From Ciona savignyi (lineage: Eukaryota > Chordata > Ascidiacea > Phlebobranchia > Cionidae): a DNA stretch of 64,000 bases. The translations under genes and the position numbers were made by a program. The notes below the pieces were generated by a model. The model saw only the letters and a list, made by a program, of their open reading frames with translations, was not told the origin of the DNA and did not search any database. The DNA lies in the NCBI GenBank assembly GCA_000149265.1, contig CH002627.1, positions 439,144-503,143 on the forward strand, given 5' to 3'. Below are positions 1 through 11,796 of the stretch, one piece after another (the stretch's first letter is position 1; every line of letters begins with the position of its first letter).

Positions 1-3000
1 GCCTGTTAAAGTACTAACCAGTGTGTTATTTTTAATGTTGTGGGTTCATACCCATATTTTATTTATATAAATATAGAACAAATACATTATCTTAGTATAA
101 AAGGACCAACCACATTTATTAACCGAACACGCAATCTCTTTAATTCGAAATTGATGTGGTATTGCGTCGATCAGCTTTACGAATTATATAATCATATAAT
201 TTGATGACACGATAACCCTAAATTCATTTAAGAAACACAATTTTTGTTCCTAGAAACGAAAATTTTAGCTGAGAAACGAAAATTTCGTTTCCAGAAACAA
301 AAATTGTGTTTCCAGAAACGAAAATTTTATTTAAAGAAGCGATAACGAATAATTTTGTTTTTATGTTAGTTTTAGGACGTTTGTTTTTTAATATATGCCT
401 GAAACTTCTCTCTAATTTTAATCTAAATTAAAATCATTATTTATGGCTAGTTGTTTTAATGTTTATCGGTTGTACACATTTAAATCACTCTTTAATCCCG
501 TTTGTTTTTTAATACCGCCCGAGAAAAGTACTAACCAGTGTGTTATTTTGTTTTGGGTTTATACCTTTTATTTTGTTTATATAATTATAGAACAATAACA
601 TTATCTTAGTATAAACGGTCCAACTACATTTATTAACTGCACACGCAATCTTTTTAACTAGAATTTGGAAATCATAAGATTTGGTAAAATGATAACCCTA
701 AATTTATTTAGAAATATAATTTTTGTTTCTAGAAACGAAAATTTTTAGCCCAGAAACGAAAATTTCGTTTCCAGAAACAAAAATTTCGATTATAAAAGTT
801 ATAACGAAAAGTTTCGGTTTTATGTTTGTTTTAAGAAATTTTGTTTATTATATACCTGACACTTTTATTTACTGTTAATCTAAACTGAAATCAATATTTA
901 TGTCGAGTTGTTTTATTGTTTATCGGTTGCACACATTTAAATCACTCTTAAATTACATTTGTTTCTATAACCGCCTGTAAAAAGTACTAATCAGTGTGTT
1001 ATTATTAATATTGTAGTTAATATTTTTATTTTTTTATTCAAACGAATAGAACAATAACATTCGGATCATTAGCTTAATTTAAAAGGTCCAATTACATTTA
1101 TTAACTGCACATGCAATCTCTTTCACCCGAAATTCTTGTGATATTGCGTCAGCTTAACTAATCATATAATCATACAACTTTGAAAAAGGATAACCCTAAA
1201 TTTATTTAAGAAGCACAATTTTCGTTTCTAGAAACGAAAATTTTAGCCGAGAAACGAAAATTTCGTTTCCAGAAACGAAAATTTTGTTTCCAGAAACGAA
1301 AATTTTGTTTATAGAAGATATAACGAAAAGTTTCGTTTTTATGTTAGTTTTATGACGTTTGTGTATTAATATATGCCTGACACTTCTCTCTAATGTTAAT
1401 CTAAATTAAAATCATATTTATGGCTAGTGTTTATCGGTTGCACATATTTAAATTACTCTTTAATCCCTTTTGATTCTATTACCGCCCGTGAAAAGTACTA
1501 AACAGTGTGTTATTTTTAATGTTGTGGGTTTATACCTTTATTTTTTATGGATGTGAAAAAAATATTTACATTATCTTAGTTTAAAGGGTCCAATTACATT
1601 TATTAACTGCACACGTAATCCTTTTCACTCGAGGTTGTTATGGTATTGCGTCAGCTTAACAAATCATATAATCATAGACCTTGGGAAAATGATAACCCTA
1701 AATTCATTAAAGAGGCAAAATTTTTGTTTCTGGAAAAGAAAATTTTAGCCGAGAAACGAAAATTTTGTTTCCAGAAACGAAAATTTTGATACTTGACGCG
1801 ATAGCGAAAAGTTTCGATTTTATGTTAGTTTTACGACATTTTGTTTGTTAATATATACCTGACACTTTAATTTACTGTTAATCTAATCTAAAATCAATAT
1901 TTATGTCGAGTTGTTTTAATGTTTATCGGTTGCACACATTTAAATCACTCTTTTATCACATTTGTTTCTATTACCGCCTGTAAAAAGTACTAATCAGTGT
2001 GTTATTATTAATATTGTACTTAATATTTTTATTTTTTTTCTTCAAATGAATAGAACAATAACATTCGGATCAATATCTTAATTTAAAAGGTTCAACTACA
2101 TTTATTAACTGCATATGTAATCTCTTTCACCCGAAATTCTTGTGATATTGCGTCAGCTTAACTAATCATATAATCACAGAAATTCAGAAAAGGATAGCCG
2201 TAAATGTATTTAGAAAACACAATTCTCGTTTTTAGAAACGAAAAAATGTTAGTTTTACGACGTTTGTTTATTAATATATGCCTGACACTTCTCTCTAATG
2301 TTAATCTAAATTAAAATAACATTTATGGCTAGTGTTTATCGGTTGCACACATTTAAATTACTCTTAAATCCCGTTTGTTTCTAATACCGCCCGTGAAAAG
2401 TACTAACCAGTGTGATATTTTTAAAGTTTTTGGTTTATACCTTTATTTTTATTTATATAATTATAGAACCAATACATTATCTTAGTTTAAAAGGTCCAAC
2501 ACCATTTATTAACTGCACATCCACGCAATCTCTATAACTCGATTTTTTGTGGTAATTTTGTGGGAAAATTATAACCTAGAATTTATTTATAATACACAAT
2601 TTTTGTTTGTAGAAACGAAAATTTTAGCCGAGAAACGAAAATTTTGTTTCGAGAAACGAAAATTTTGTTTCCAGAAAAGAAAATTTTGATTCTTGAGGCG
2701 ATAGCGAAAAGTTTTGATTTTATGTTAGTTTTACGACAGTTTGTTTATTAATATTTACCTGACACTTGTCATCAATGTTAATCTAAATTATATTTAATAT
2801 TGCGACCAGTTTTCATATTTATCGGTGGCACATATTTAAATCAATCTTTAATCCCTTTTGATTCTATTATCGCCATGGAAAAGTACTAACCAGTGTGTTA
2901 TTTTTAATGTTGTGGGTTTATACCTTTATTTTTTATGGATGTGAAAATATATATACATTATCTTAGTTTAAAAGGTCCAACCACATTTATTAACTACACA

Positions 3001-5330
3001 CAAAATCTCTGTTACTCGAAATTGTTTTGGTATTGCGTCAGCTTAACAAATCATATGATCATAGAACTTCGGAAAATGATAACCCTAAATTATTAAAGAA
3101 GCAAAATTTTCGTTTCTGGAAACGAAAATTTTGACCGAGAAACGAAAATTTTGTTTCCAGAAACGAAACTTTTGCTTCCACAAACGAAAATTGTGTTTCC
3201 AGAAACGAAAATCTTGATTCTTGAAGCGATAGCGAAAAGTTTCGATTTTATGTTAGTTTTACGACAGTTTGTTGATTAATATTTACCTGACACTTGTCTC
3301 CAAAGTTAATCTAAATTATATTCATTATTTATTGCAAACAGTTTTCATATTTATCGGTTGCACATATTTAAATCCCTCATTAATCACTTTTGATTCTATT
3401 ACCGCCCATGAAAAGTACTAACCAGTGTGTTATTTTTAATGTTGTGGGTTTATACCTTTATTTTTTGAGAATGTGAAAAAAATATATACTTTATCTTAGT
3501 TCAAAAGGTCCAATTACATTTATTAACTGCACACACAATCTCTGCTACTCAAAATTGTTGTGGTTTTGCGTCAGCTTAACAAATCATATAACTTGGGAAA
3601 ATGATAACCCTAAATTCATTAAAGAAGCAAAATTTTTGTTTCTGGAAACGAAAATTATAGCCGAGAAACGAAAATTTTGTTTCCAGAAACGAAAATTTTG
3701 TTTCCAGAAACGAAAATTTTGTTTCCAGAAACGAAAATTTTGATTCTTGACGGGATGCGAAAAGTTTCGTTTTTATGTTAGTATTATGGCATTTTGTATA
3801 TTAATGTATATATCTGGCAATTCTCTCTAATGTTAATCTAAATTCAAATCAATAATTTTGGCTAGTTGTTTTAATGTTTATCGGTTGCACACATTTAAAT
3901 CAATCTTTAATCCCGTTTGTTTGTATTGCTGTCCCGTGAAAAGTACTAACTAGTGTGTTAATATTAATGTCGTGGGTTTATACCTTTTTTTATTGATATA
4001 CCAAAAATAAATACACTGTCTTAGTTTAAAAGGCCCAACTACATTTCTTAACTGCACACCCAATCCCTTTAACTCGAAATTGTTGTGGTATTGCGTCAGC
4101 TTAACTAATTATATTATCATAGAGTTTGGAAAATTAATAACCCAAAATTCATTAAAGAATCAAAATTTTTGTTTCTAGAAACGAAAATTTTAGCCGAGAA
4201 ACGAAAATTTTGTTTCCAGAAACGAAAATTTTGCTTCCAGAAACGAAAATTGTGATTCTTGAAGCGATAGCGAAAAGTTTCTTTTTTTATGTTAGTTTTA
4301 CGGATTTTTGTTTATTAATGTATACCGGAAACTTCTCTTTAATGTTAATCTAAATTAAAATCAATATTTATGGCTAGTTATTTTAATGTTTATCGGTTGC
4401 ACACACTTAAATCAATCCTTAACACCGTTTGTTTGTATTCGTCGTCCGTGAAAGGTACTAACCAGAGTGTGTTTTTCAATGTTGTGGGATTTTACATTTT
4501 TTTATTTAAATGATTAGAACCAATACATTATCTTAATATAAAAGGTCTACATTTATTAACTGCACACGAAATCTCTTCCACATGAATTCGTTGTGGTATT
4601 GCGTCAGCTTAACTAATTATATAATCATAGAACTTGGGAAAATAATAACCCTAAATTCATTTAAGAAGCAAAATTTTTGTTTCTATAAACGAAAATTTTA
4701 GCCGAGAAACAAAAATTTTGTTTCCAGAAACGAAAATTTTGTTTCCGAAAACGAAAATTTTGATTCTAGAAGCCATAGTGAAAATTTTCGTATTTAGGTT
4801 AGTTTTACGGCATTTTTTTTATTAATATATACCTGACACTAGTCTCCAATGTTAATCTAAACTAAAATCATTTTGGCGAGTTGTTTTCATATTTATTGAT
4901 TTCACACATTTAAATCACTCTTTAATCCCACTTGTTTTTATTACCTACCGTGAAATGTACTAATCAGTGTGTTATTTTTAATATTGTAGGTTAATACATT
5001 TATTATTTATTTAAATGAATAGCAAATACAGTATTGTGCATGTGCTTAAGCTGTACTTAATGTCTTTTGATAGTCCGGGATACTTAGTTTAACCAAAAGG
5101 TATTTTTAGAAACGAATATTTTGTTTTTAGAAACAAATTTCCCGAGGTATCGTATTTTGTGCGCACCGTCATCATCTAGTGGTAGAAACGAAAATATAGA
5201 AACAAAATTTATGTTTCTAAAAAATATTTTTGTTTCCAGAAACAAAAATCGCAAATTAGAAACGAAAATCGCCTTTTAGAAACGAAATGAGAAACGAAAA
5301 TTTGTAAATGCATGCAAAAGGATAGGCGCT
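1..5330 (+). repeat. Satellite array, ~490-bp unit with GAAACGAAAATTTT core
   Basis: About eleven head-to-tail units of roughly 400-520 bp. Each opens with a form of AAAAGTACTAACCAGTGTG, seen near 10, 527, 975, 1490, 1980, 2395, 2880, 3410, 3935, 4450 and 4950. Each unit also carries AAAAGGTCCAACTACATTTA, a TATTGCGTCAGCTTAAC segment, and a block of two to five ~21-bp subrepeats of the type TTTCCAGAAACGAAAATTTTG. The core is close to the palindrome GAAACGAAAATTTTCGTTTC. The last unit decays between about 4950 and 5330. Units differ by point changes and small indels. The few ORFs in the array are by-products of the subrepeats, and no gene is seen here. Confidence 0.93.
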
Positions 5331-5859
5331 ACCGTTCCTTTTGATGCGGTTTATTTCAATTTGTAAACAAGTTATTAATAAAAATAATCGGTAAAATAGG
5401 CGATTGTAATTTGATAATTAATAATATATTTTACTAAATAACTTTTATAATGATTATTTGTAGACAATAACCCTTGAAATTGTTGCTTTCCATTCCGTTA
5501 TGTTGCTGTTGTTAAAAACATTACTAAAATAAAATACAAAAATCTTATGTTTTCTAATAATTACTTCAGAGTTAGAGCCAGTGTAAGGAGGGCTTCCCGC
5601 CAAAAATTTGGTAACGTTTGTTGTAGCCTACTCGTTAAAACCCACGTGCTGTGTCGGAACACCTTAGCAATCTTTCCCTTTACCCTTGTTAGCAGTAGAG
5701 TCTATAGATCCCCAGAATATGAAACAAATACTTGACTCTACAGTTTGTAAGCGTTGAGGTAATTCGAGCGGACTGCATGGAATCATACTATAAGTGGGCT
5801 CTTTTGTGCACAATATTAACCATCACGTAAATGTTTATATTACATGAAACTTCACTAAC

Positions 5860-6246
5860 CTGAGTAAAACTGCCAATCCACAAACAAATCCTCTTGCCAG
5901 CCTGTAGACTGGTCTGTTCGTTCTAGTTCAACGTTGAACCCATGGGAAAATTCTTTGATCACTGTCAACTTGAATTTGTGTGGCAAAGATGGATCTTGGG
6001 TTCTTACTGTTGCGCTGACAGAAAATGGTACCGAATTCAAGCATAACTTATATGGGACGAATGCATTTTTCTTCGGAGAATACGACACGACACTTAGCTC
6101 GGTGGTTCCTTTCTGTAAGGTTGGCAGCTCTGAAATGTTAAAGGGTTCAGAAGCGACAAAACAAAAATCAATTAAAAATCTTTACCTGATACAACAATGT
6201 CTAGGCCACACGCAATATACAACATAACGACATATTTCATAATCAT
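5860..6246 (-). pseudogene. H-domain lectin gene fragment, copy E (exons 1-2 only)
   Basis: The minus strand carries the first two exons of the lectin gene that is intact at 24142-25450. Exon 1 (6246-6186) encodes a hydrophobic leader starting MIMKYVVMLYIACG and ends at a GTAAA donor in phase 1. Exon 2 (6129-5860) follows a TTTCAG acceptor, is 270 bp long and in frame, and ends at a GTTAGTG donor in phase 1. It contains the family landmarks KKNAFVPYKLCLNS and GFNVELERTDQSTGWQEDL. Exons 3-4, which would encode the C-type-lectin-like domain, are not found downstream (lower coordinates); that space holds another repeat and then the satellite. The fragment could encode only a secreted H-like domain of about 110 residues if another terminator exon exists, but a truncated duplicate is more likely. 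Confidence 0.8.
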
Positions 6247-6358
6247 CTTTAAAAGTTTAAAATGATCTATACAAACACAAGATGATGAAATGATTACAAT
6301 GTAGATCACGGGTTCTCTAAATTCCGATTGCGACCCCTGTATGACAAATGTATATAAC

Positions 6359-6532
6359 CAGTGATGGGATTTAAAATTTTAAGAACAGTTTCTCTTTTGC
6401 ATCGTACTTACTAATAACAGGTTTCCCAAAAGGTCTTATGTCTAAAAAAGCAAGAATCGGATCGGTGATTATACCGACGTTCCAAGAACGGGTTTGACCG
6501 AACCTATGCGAAACTCTTGAATCCCATCACTG
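6359..6532. mobile_element. Short hAT-type MITE (174 bp)
   Basis: Terminal inverted repeats CAGTGATGGGATT and AATCCCATCACTG are flanked on both sides by the 8-bp direct repeat TATATAAC (6351-6358 and 6533-6540). An 8-bp duplication and CA...TG ends are typical of the hAT superfamily. It has no coding capacity. A left end of the same element is present at 19586, but its right end is not visible there. Confidence 0.85.
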
Positions 6533-7480
6533 TATATAACACTCCGCCGATAAGAGAGCCTTGGTACGTTTTTACACAGAAAAATTTCGCAAACTACATG
6601 GTCCGGCCATGTCACGGAATGGTTAACGCGACCGATCGTATACCAATTATTTAAAAAATCGGCCTTAGTGATGAGCCCAACATGGGTTCAAAATTTATCA
6701 GGACAAAAATAATCGTAAAAAATGACATGACAATATAGGTATGCTGAACTCCACGTGGGAAGTGTTGTCTATCTATAGGCATTTGTTATAGTATAGGCTA
6801 CGTTTCCCGGGGAGATGTGATAAGACATAGGTCTGTACTACACCATAAAAATACCAAATCTGTAAACTTGGTTTGAACTAATGTGTCCTTATCTTAGTTA
6901 AATATCCATCGAACCTCCCACACATAGAACAGCGTGTTCCGTGGTTATTTTATTTACTCCTGTTGACAAAATTTTCTAAATAATAAAATAATACAAAAAT
7001 TAAAAAGAACTTGTAAAAACCTCAATGATCTATAAATAAAGTCACGCGGTTTCGATTGGAATTAAATACAACCTGACTGCACAACAATTAATATATAAAA
7101 CAATCTGTTTGGCGCGTTCAGTAAAAATGACATTTTTTGCGCAAGTTACATTCGGCGAAATAAAGCAACAAATGTTGTTTACAAAGTTCGCAAAAAAAAC
7201 GTATATGTGTTAACCACCCACACCTCCTGCCTATTAAAACCAACCTCAACCGAGTATTACCAAATTACTATAATACTTTAAAAAGTACCCCAGCATACTT
7301 TTATTTAAGGCATGATTGGGGTGGATATAATGACTTCTAACCTAGCCAGTCATATACCCTATCCGACAATATAATCAGTTTAATTCAAAATTAAACTATA
7401 AGTTTAAGTTACAACGTGGAAAATTGCAACATATATTTTATTTCTCGGAGGTTTGTTAGATTTTTATGTTTCATCGAATA

Positions 7481-8527
7481 TATCGCCCTGCAGAACACTG
7501 AGTCGGAAAATGGCTATATGATGGCTGCTAAAAAGAAACTTCGGTTGGGGAAAATAATTAATATTATCCTGTGGTCCACTTAATACTATGCAGTAACTCG
7601 GCTATCACTTACACAACTTTTGTAACACTATCTTCCGTATGAAGAACTTTTCCAAAAAAACTTAATAAATAAAAACTATACACTTAAATGAACAGTTTGT
7701 ACATTCTCACCTTTAAAGATAAACAAACACATCGCGTCGCGAAAGATGCAGATTTTCAGATAATGACGTGTGTATCCGCCTAATTTCGACGAAGTGAAAC
7801 GACCAAACAAACTGTAATTTATGTTAATTTTAATTTACTAAAATTAATTGGAATTTTGTCAACAAAAGGAAAAAGAAATCACTGAACTAGGTGCTTAATG
7901 TGTAAGAAGTTATATAATTTATTATTGACCCCCAAAAAAGTATTATTAAGTCATACAGGTGCGTTTCGTTCGCACTCCATTCACAATCTAACCACACGAC
8001 GAGTGTTTAACTTAGTAAAGAAATTTCGTATGATCGGGGTAACGTTGGTTTGAATAGTAAGTAGCCTAGAGGAGTTAGTAGATACCAATGACTTCCCGGA
8101 AAGTATATAATGGAGCGCATGCTTATAAACATACTGCAGCACATGCTTATAAAGTGTTTTGCTAGTAGCAATGGTGGTGATTCCCCAATGTTTGTTTGGT
8201 TGAAAGCAGCATGTGCTATCGGCGTCGGTGTTCTCGTTTAGCTGTATAGTTTTGTAAAAGTGGAGCAGTGCTTTTTAAAATAAAGGTGTTGATTGTACAT
8301 CTGCCAGCTGTTTTGTTGGGAAAAAGTTGCCGATGTACGAAGGGGTATGGGCTCAAAATTTGCAATTTGTGGAGGGTTTTAAGTTTAGGTTGCAGATCCA
8401 AGCTTTAATTTTAAATTGTGAAAAAAATGTAAGACTTTCTATATGTCAGGATTTTGAGTGGCAGCTGTTTTTGTGAGGTCAGTTTGAATTGGATAGATAG
8501 GGAGAATAATTAGTTGAACGCCTTCCT
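7481..8527. other. Non-coding; 8240-8520 recurs around 17270-18060
   Basis: No convincing gene. From about 8240 to 8520 the sequence (GTAAAAGTGGAGCAG..., AAATAAAGGTGTT..., TTTAGGTTGCAGATCC...) is a diverged copy of 17270-17513 plus 17995-18060. This copy lacks the solo LTR that interrupts the other, so it preserves the empty target site near 8480-8490. Confidence 0.7.
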
Positions 8528-8641
8528 TAACATTGATTAATTTTTTTTACTGTACGGGTTTAACGTTGAACTAAAACGAATATACCAGTCTGCAGGCTGG
8601 CAAGAGGACTTTGTTTGTGGATTGGCTGTTTTACTTAAGTT
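8528..8641 (+). pseudogene. H-domain lectin exon 2 remnant, copy G
   Basis: A 3' piece of lectin exon 2 on the plus strand, containing the segment for GFNVEL and then QSAGWQED, followed by a frame loss and an altered donor reading CTTAAGTTAGT where intact copies have CTCAGGTTAGT. The same altered donor occurs in pseudogene copy C (near 42200), suggesting common descent. No exon 1, 3 or 4 lies nearby. Confidence 0.75.
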
Positions 8642-8855
8642 AGTAAAGTTTTATTACCTTTTTAAAGTAACAATTACGTAGTGAGTTTAATATTGTGCAC
8701 AAAACAATTCACAAAACCGCACACAACACAAGTAAACACGCAATCGTTTAATTAGCGCAATCCACATAAATCACAGGCTTAACCTATCATGTTTTGTGAA
8801 TTCTGTGATGATAAGCTTAACCGTTAAGCAGATAAAGTGAAAAAATGGGCAATCT

Positions 8856-9079
8856 TGTTGTAATTTTATATAAGCGTCGTGCACATAGTCGTGTTAGTAA
8901 TAATCGTTTATCCGCCGTTCCTGTTTGTTTGACCCAAGCTGCAGTTATTAGTTGTGATACACTTGCTTTCCGGTTTAAAGGAGGTTGATGACTGTTTTGT
9001 ATATTATTGCGATTATACTGTGTTTTCTTTCTGTTTTTTTACACATGACAGTTAATTACAATAACTAGTGAACACAACA
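8856..9079 (+). mobile_element. Diverged Gypsy-type LTR plus primer-site remnant
   Basis: A 224-bp sequence bounded by TGTTGT...ACAACA that aligns along its length with the Gypsy LTRs at 44769 and 48619 (shared AATAATT/CGTTTATCCGC, TTTACGG/TTTCCGGTTT, GTTGACTGTT-like and CAGTTAATTA/CAGTCAATTA stretches). It is followed directly by TTTTAATTGATTGTA, matching the post-LTR primer-site region of the intact element, so this looks like a 5' LTR with a few internal bases. No matching flanking duplication was found, consistent with truncation. Confidence 0.65.
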
Positions 9080-9595
9080 ATTTTAATTGATTGTATTTAA
9101 GTAGGAATAAGGTAAAATAGGTTAGGGCAACATTTCCTAGCATGCAGTTGGACCACGCTAGGTCTAGGATAATCATGTTTTATCTTTGTATAAATGTAAA
9201 AAGCCAAGCGGCGTTATCACGTGGGTAATCGTCCAATAATCTCGTACCCAACATCTTCTTTAAGCCTTTGCACTGTGTTAGTATAAGAATTAAATCATGG
9301 ATCTATAATAAAACTACTGCAGCGGTGCAGTTAAAACAAGAAACAAATATTGCGCTTAAATAACAATGTCAACATAATTGTTGTGTTGTAATGTCGCTTA
9401 TAATACATTGGAATTATATCTTATTCATAACTTACAAACAAACATTGCAGTGAATTACAATGTTAAACTTGGGTTATGTCTACATATCGTGTACAAACTA
9501 AAAGGATACGCTTATTCACAGAAACCTAGTAGTATAGAAAATGTATGTTTTTAAATTTGATTAGAGTCCCGTTGAATTAAAAAGTATTATCTTTT
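9080..9595. repeat. Interspersed duplicate (also at ~13430 and ~58670)
   Basis: The segment beginning AGTAGGAATAAGGTAAAATAG and running through CATGTTTTATCTTTGTATAAATG is repeated at 13430-13560 and, in part, at 58668-58700. The later part (ACTTACAAACAAACATTGC... to GTATTATCTTTT) is repeated at 58765-58945. No gene is seen. Confidence 0.75.
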
Positions 9596-10943
9596 TCTGG
9601 AAACGAAATTTTCGTTTCTCGGCTAAAATTTTCGCTTCTAGAAACAAAAATTGTATTTTTTAAATGAATTATGGTTTATCATTTTCCCAAATTCTATGAT
9701 TATATGATTTGTTATATTGATGCTAATACCAAAAAAATTCGAGTTAAAGAGATTGCCTGTGCAGTTAATAAATGTAGTTGGACCTTTAATACTAAGATAA
9801 TGTATTTGTTCTATAATTATATAAATAAAAATAAAGGTATAAACCCAAGACATTGAAAATAACGCACTGGTTAGTACTTTTCACGGGCGGTATTAAAAAC
9901 AAAAGGGTTTGGAGGATGTTTTAACTGTGTGCAGTCGATAAACAATAAAACAACTAGCCATAAATTATTATTTTAATTTAGATTAACATTAGAGAGAAGT
10001 GTCAGGTAAATATACATGAAAGACCTTATAGGTTAAAATAACATAAAAACGAAATTGTCGTTAACGCTTCTTGAAACAAATTTTTGTTTCTGGAAACGAA
10101 ATTTTTGTTTCCCGGCTAAAATTTTCGTTTCAAGAAACACAAATTGTATTTCTTAAATGAATTGTGGGTTATCATTTTCCCAAATTCTATTATTATATGA
10201 TTTGTTATGCTGGCGCTATAATACAACAAAAAATTGAGTGAAAAAGATTGTGTTTGCAGTTAATAAATGTAGTTGGACCTTTTATACTAAGATAATGTAT
10301 TTGTTTTATAATTATTTAAATAAAAATAGAGGTATAAACCGACAACATTAAAAATAACACACTGGTTTGTACTTTTTACGGTCGGTATTTAAAACAAACG
10401 GGATTAAAAAGTGATTTAAATATGTGCAACCGATACAAATTGAAACAACCAGGCATAAATAATGATTTTAAATTAAATTGGCACTAGAGAGAAGTGTCAG
10501 GTAAATATACATGAACAAACTGTGGTAAAAATAACCTAAAAACGAAACGTTTTCGTTATCGCTTCTAGATACAAAATTTTTCGTTTCCGGAAACAAGAAA
10601 TTTTCGTTTCTGAAAACACAATTTTCGTTTCTGGAAACGAAACTTTCGTTTCTCGGCTAAAATTTTCGTTTCTAGAAACAAAAGTTGTGTTTCTTAAATA
10701 AATTTAGAGTTATCATTTAACCAAATTCTATGTTTATATGATTCGTTAAGCTGACGCAATATCACATCAATTTCGAATTAAAGAGATTGCGTGTTCGGTT
10801 AATAAATGTAGTTTGACCTTTTGTACTAGGATAATGTATTTGTTCTATATTTATATAAAAAATAAGGATATAAACCCTCCACATTAAGAATAACACACTG
10901 GTTAGTCCTTAAACGGGCGGTATTAGAAACAAACGGGATTACA
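9596..10943 (-). repeat. Inverted satellite array, proximal part
   Basis: About three units of the satellite at 1-5330, in reverse orientation: the ...ACACACTGGTTAGTACTTTT... boundary appears as its complement near 9880, 10370 and 10905, and the core reads TTTCGTTTCTCGGCTAAAATTTTCG. Together with the array at 1-5330 this makes a large inverted repeat with a loop of about 4 kb. The short ORFs on both strands here are repeat-derived. Confidence 0.9.
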
Positions 10944-11792
10944 CCCTTTAACTGCCGCTGTCGACATAAATGGAAAAGTATACTGCCGATTTTGATCAGT
11001 GAGATGGCGCTGGAGAGCTGAATAATTTCTGCGTTTACCAATATAAGATGATATATAGGTTTGCATTTGAAATTTTTTAGTTATTTAAGTTTTAAAAAAC
11101 GTATAAATATATGTGTGGTTTTGGTTGTTTTAATTAGTTTAATTACTGTTTTAGTCCCCGATTAGTTTTCAACTATTGTCGTCATGGTTCGCTTGTTTTG
11201 TTTGAAAACAATCCATTCGTTTTTCGCTTGTACATTTTGGATTAGGCCATTTTTTAAACTTTTGGAGGGTAAAAACAGATATTCTGGTGTAGAAGCTGCC
11301 CTTTTGTTGGCTGATAGTGATTCTGGAAGCAGTTGTGCTTCATTTTCAAGTAGTTCTAGCAATGAAGAACCTTTTTGAAGATGTTTTGCATCAGTTTTGT
11401 TTTCCTGTGGCCATGTGTTTGGGTTTCATTGGGCAAAAGTAAAAAAAAAAATTGATTTGCGTTTTACGGTGTCATCAGTCAAGTTGTGAGGTCATCACAA
11501 AATAAGTAGTACAAAAATGGTCCAAAGATAATCATAAACAACTTTTCTACATACTGTTTTGTTTGTAAATGAGAAAAAAAGATAGTTTTTGTTGATCTAA
11601 ATAGAAACACATGACGTCATTGCACAATGCATGACGTCATCAAAATTTTACTAATGTAAAAAAAAAAATTATTACTGAACAACTTTTCTGTTGATTATAT
11701 CATGCTTACATCAATAGTTTTTTGTACAGAAGCTTCTAACCTAAGGCAACTTAGCCGAAAAATGACCGAAAAAACAGCCGGCAGTTAAAGGG
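10944..11792. mobile_element. piggyBac-like non-autonomous transposon (849 bp)
   Basis: The ends are CCCTTTAACTGCCG and its complement CGGCAGTTAAAGGG, close to the CCCTTT-type termini of piggyBac-like elements. The right flank is TTAA (11793-11796); the left flank has decayed to TTACA. The uninterrupted satellite reads GGGATTAAAGAG here, so the element inserted at a TTAA inside a satellite unit. It has no full transposase. A 64-codon plus-strand ORF (11184-11378) ends in a serine/acidic stretch (ADSDSGSSCASFSSSSSNEE) reminiscent of piggyBac transposase N-termini, so an internally deleted copy is plausible. The superfamily call rests on termini and target site only. Confidence 0.75.
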
Positions 11793-11796
11793 TTAA

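Larger units (their letters stand above)
5460..7480. repeat. Segmental duplicate, first copy (second at ~18690-20880)
   Basis: A block of about 2 kb repeated in the same orientation at about 18690-20880; its first 300 bp recur again at 63660-63990. Shared landmarks are the TTGCTTTCC...GTTGCTGTTGTT stretch, the H-domain lectin exons, the ATGGTCCGGCCATGTCACGGAAT segment and a GCGTTCAGT...ATGTTGTTTACAAAGTTCGC segment. This copy lacks about 165 bp present at 20577-20740, and it has a complete MITE at 6359-6532 where the other copy has only a left end. Apart from the lectin exons I see no coding sequence. Confidence 0.85.

Noticed and set aside
3555-3743. 62-codon ORF with KRKFCFQ repeats
   Set aside because: It is a direct reading of the GAAACGAAAATTTTG subrepeats of the satellite and is not open in other units.
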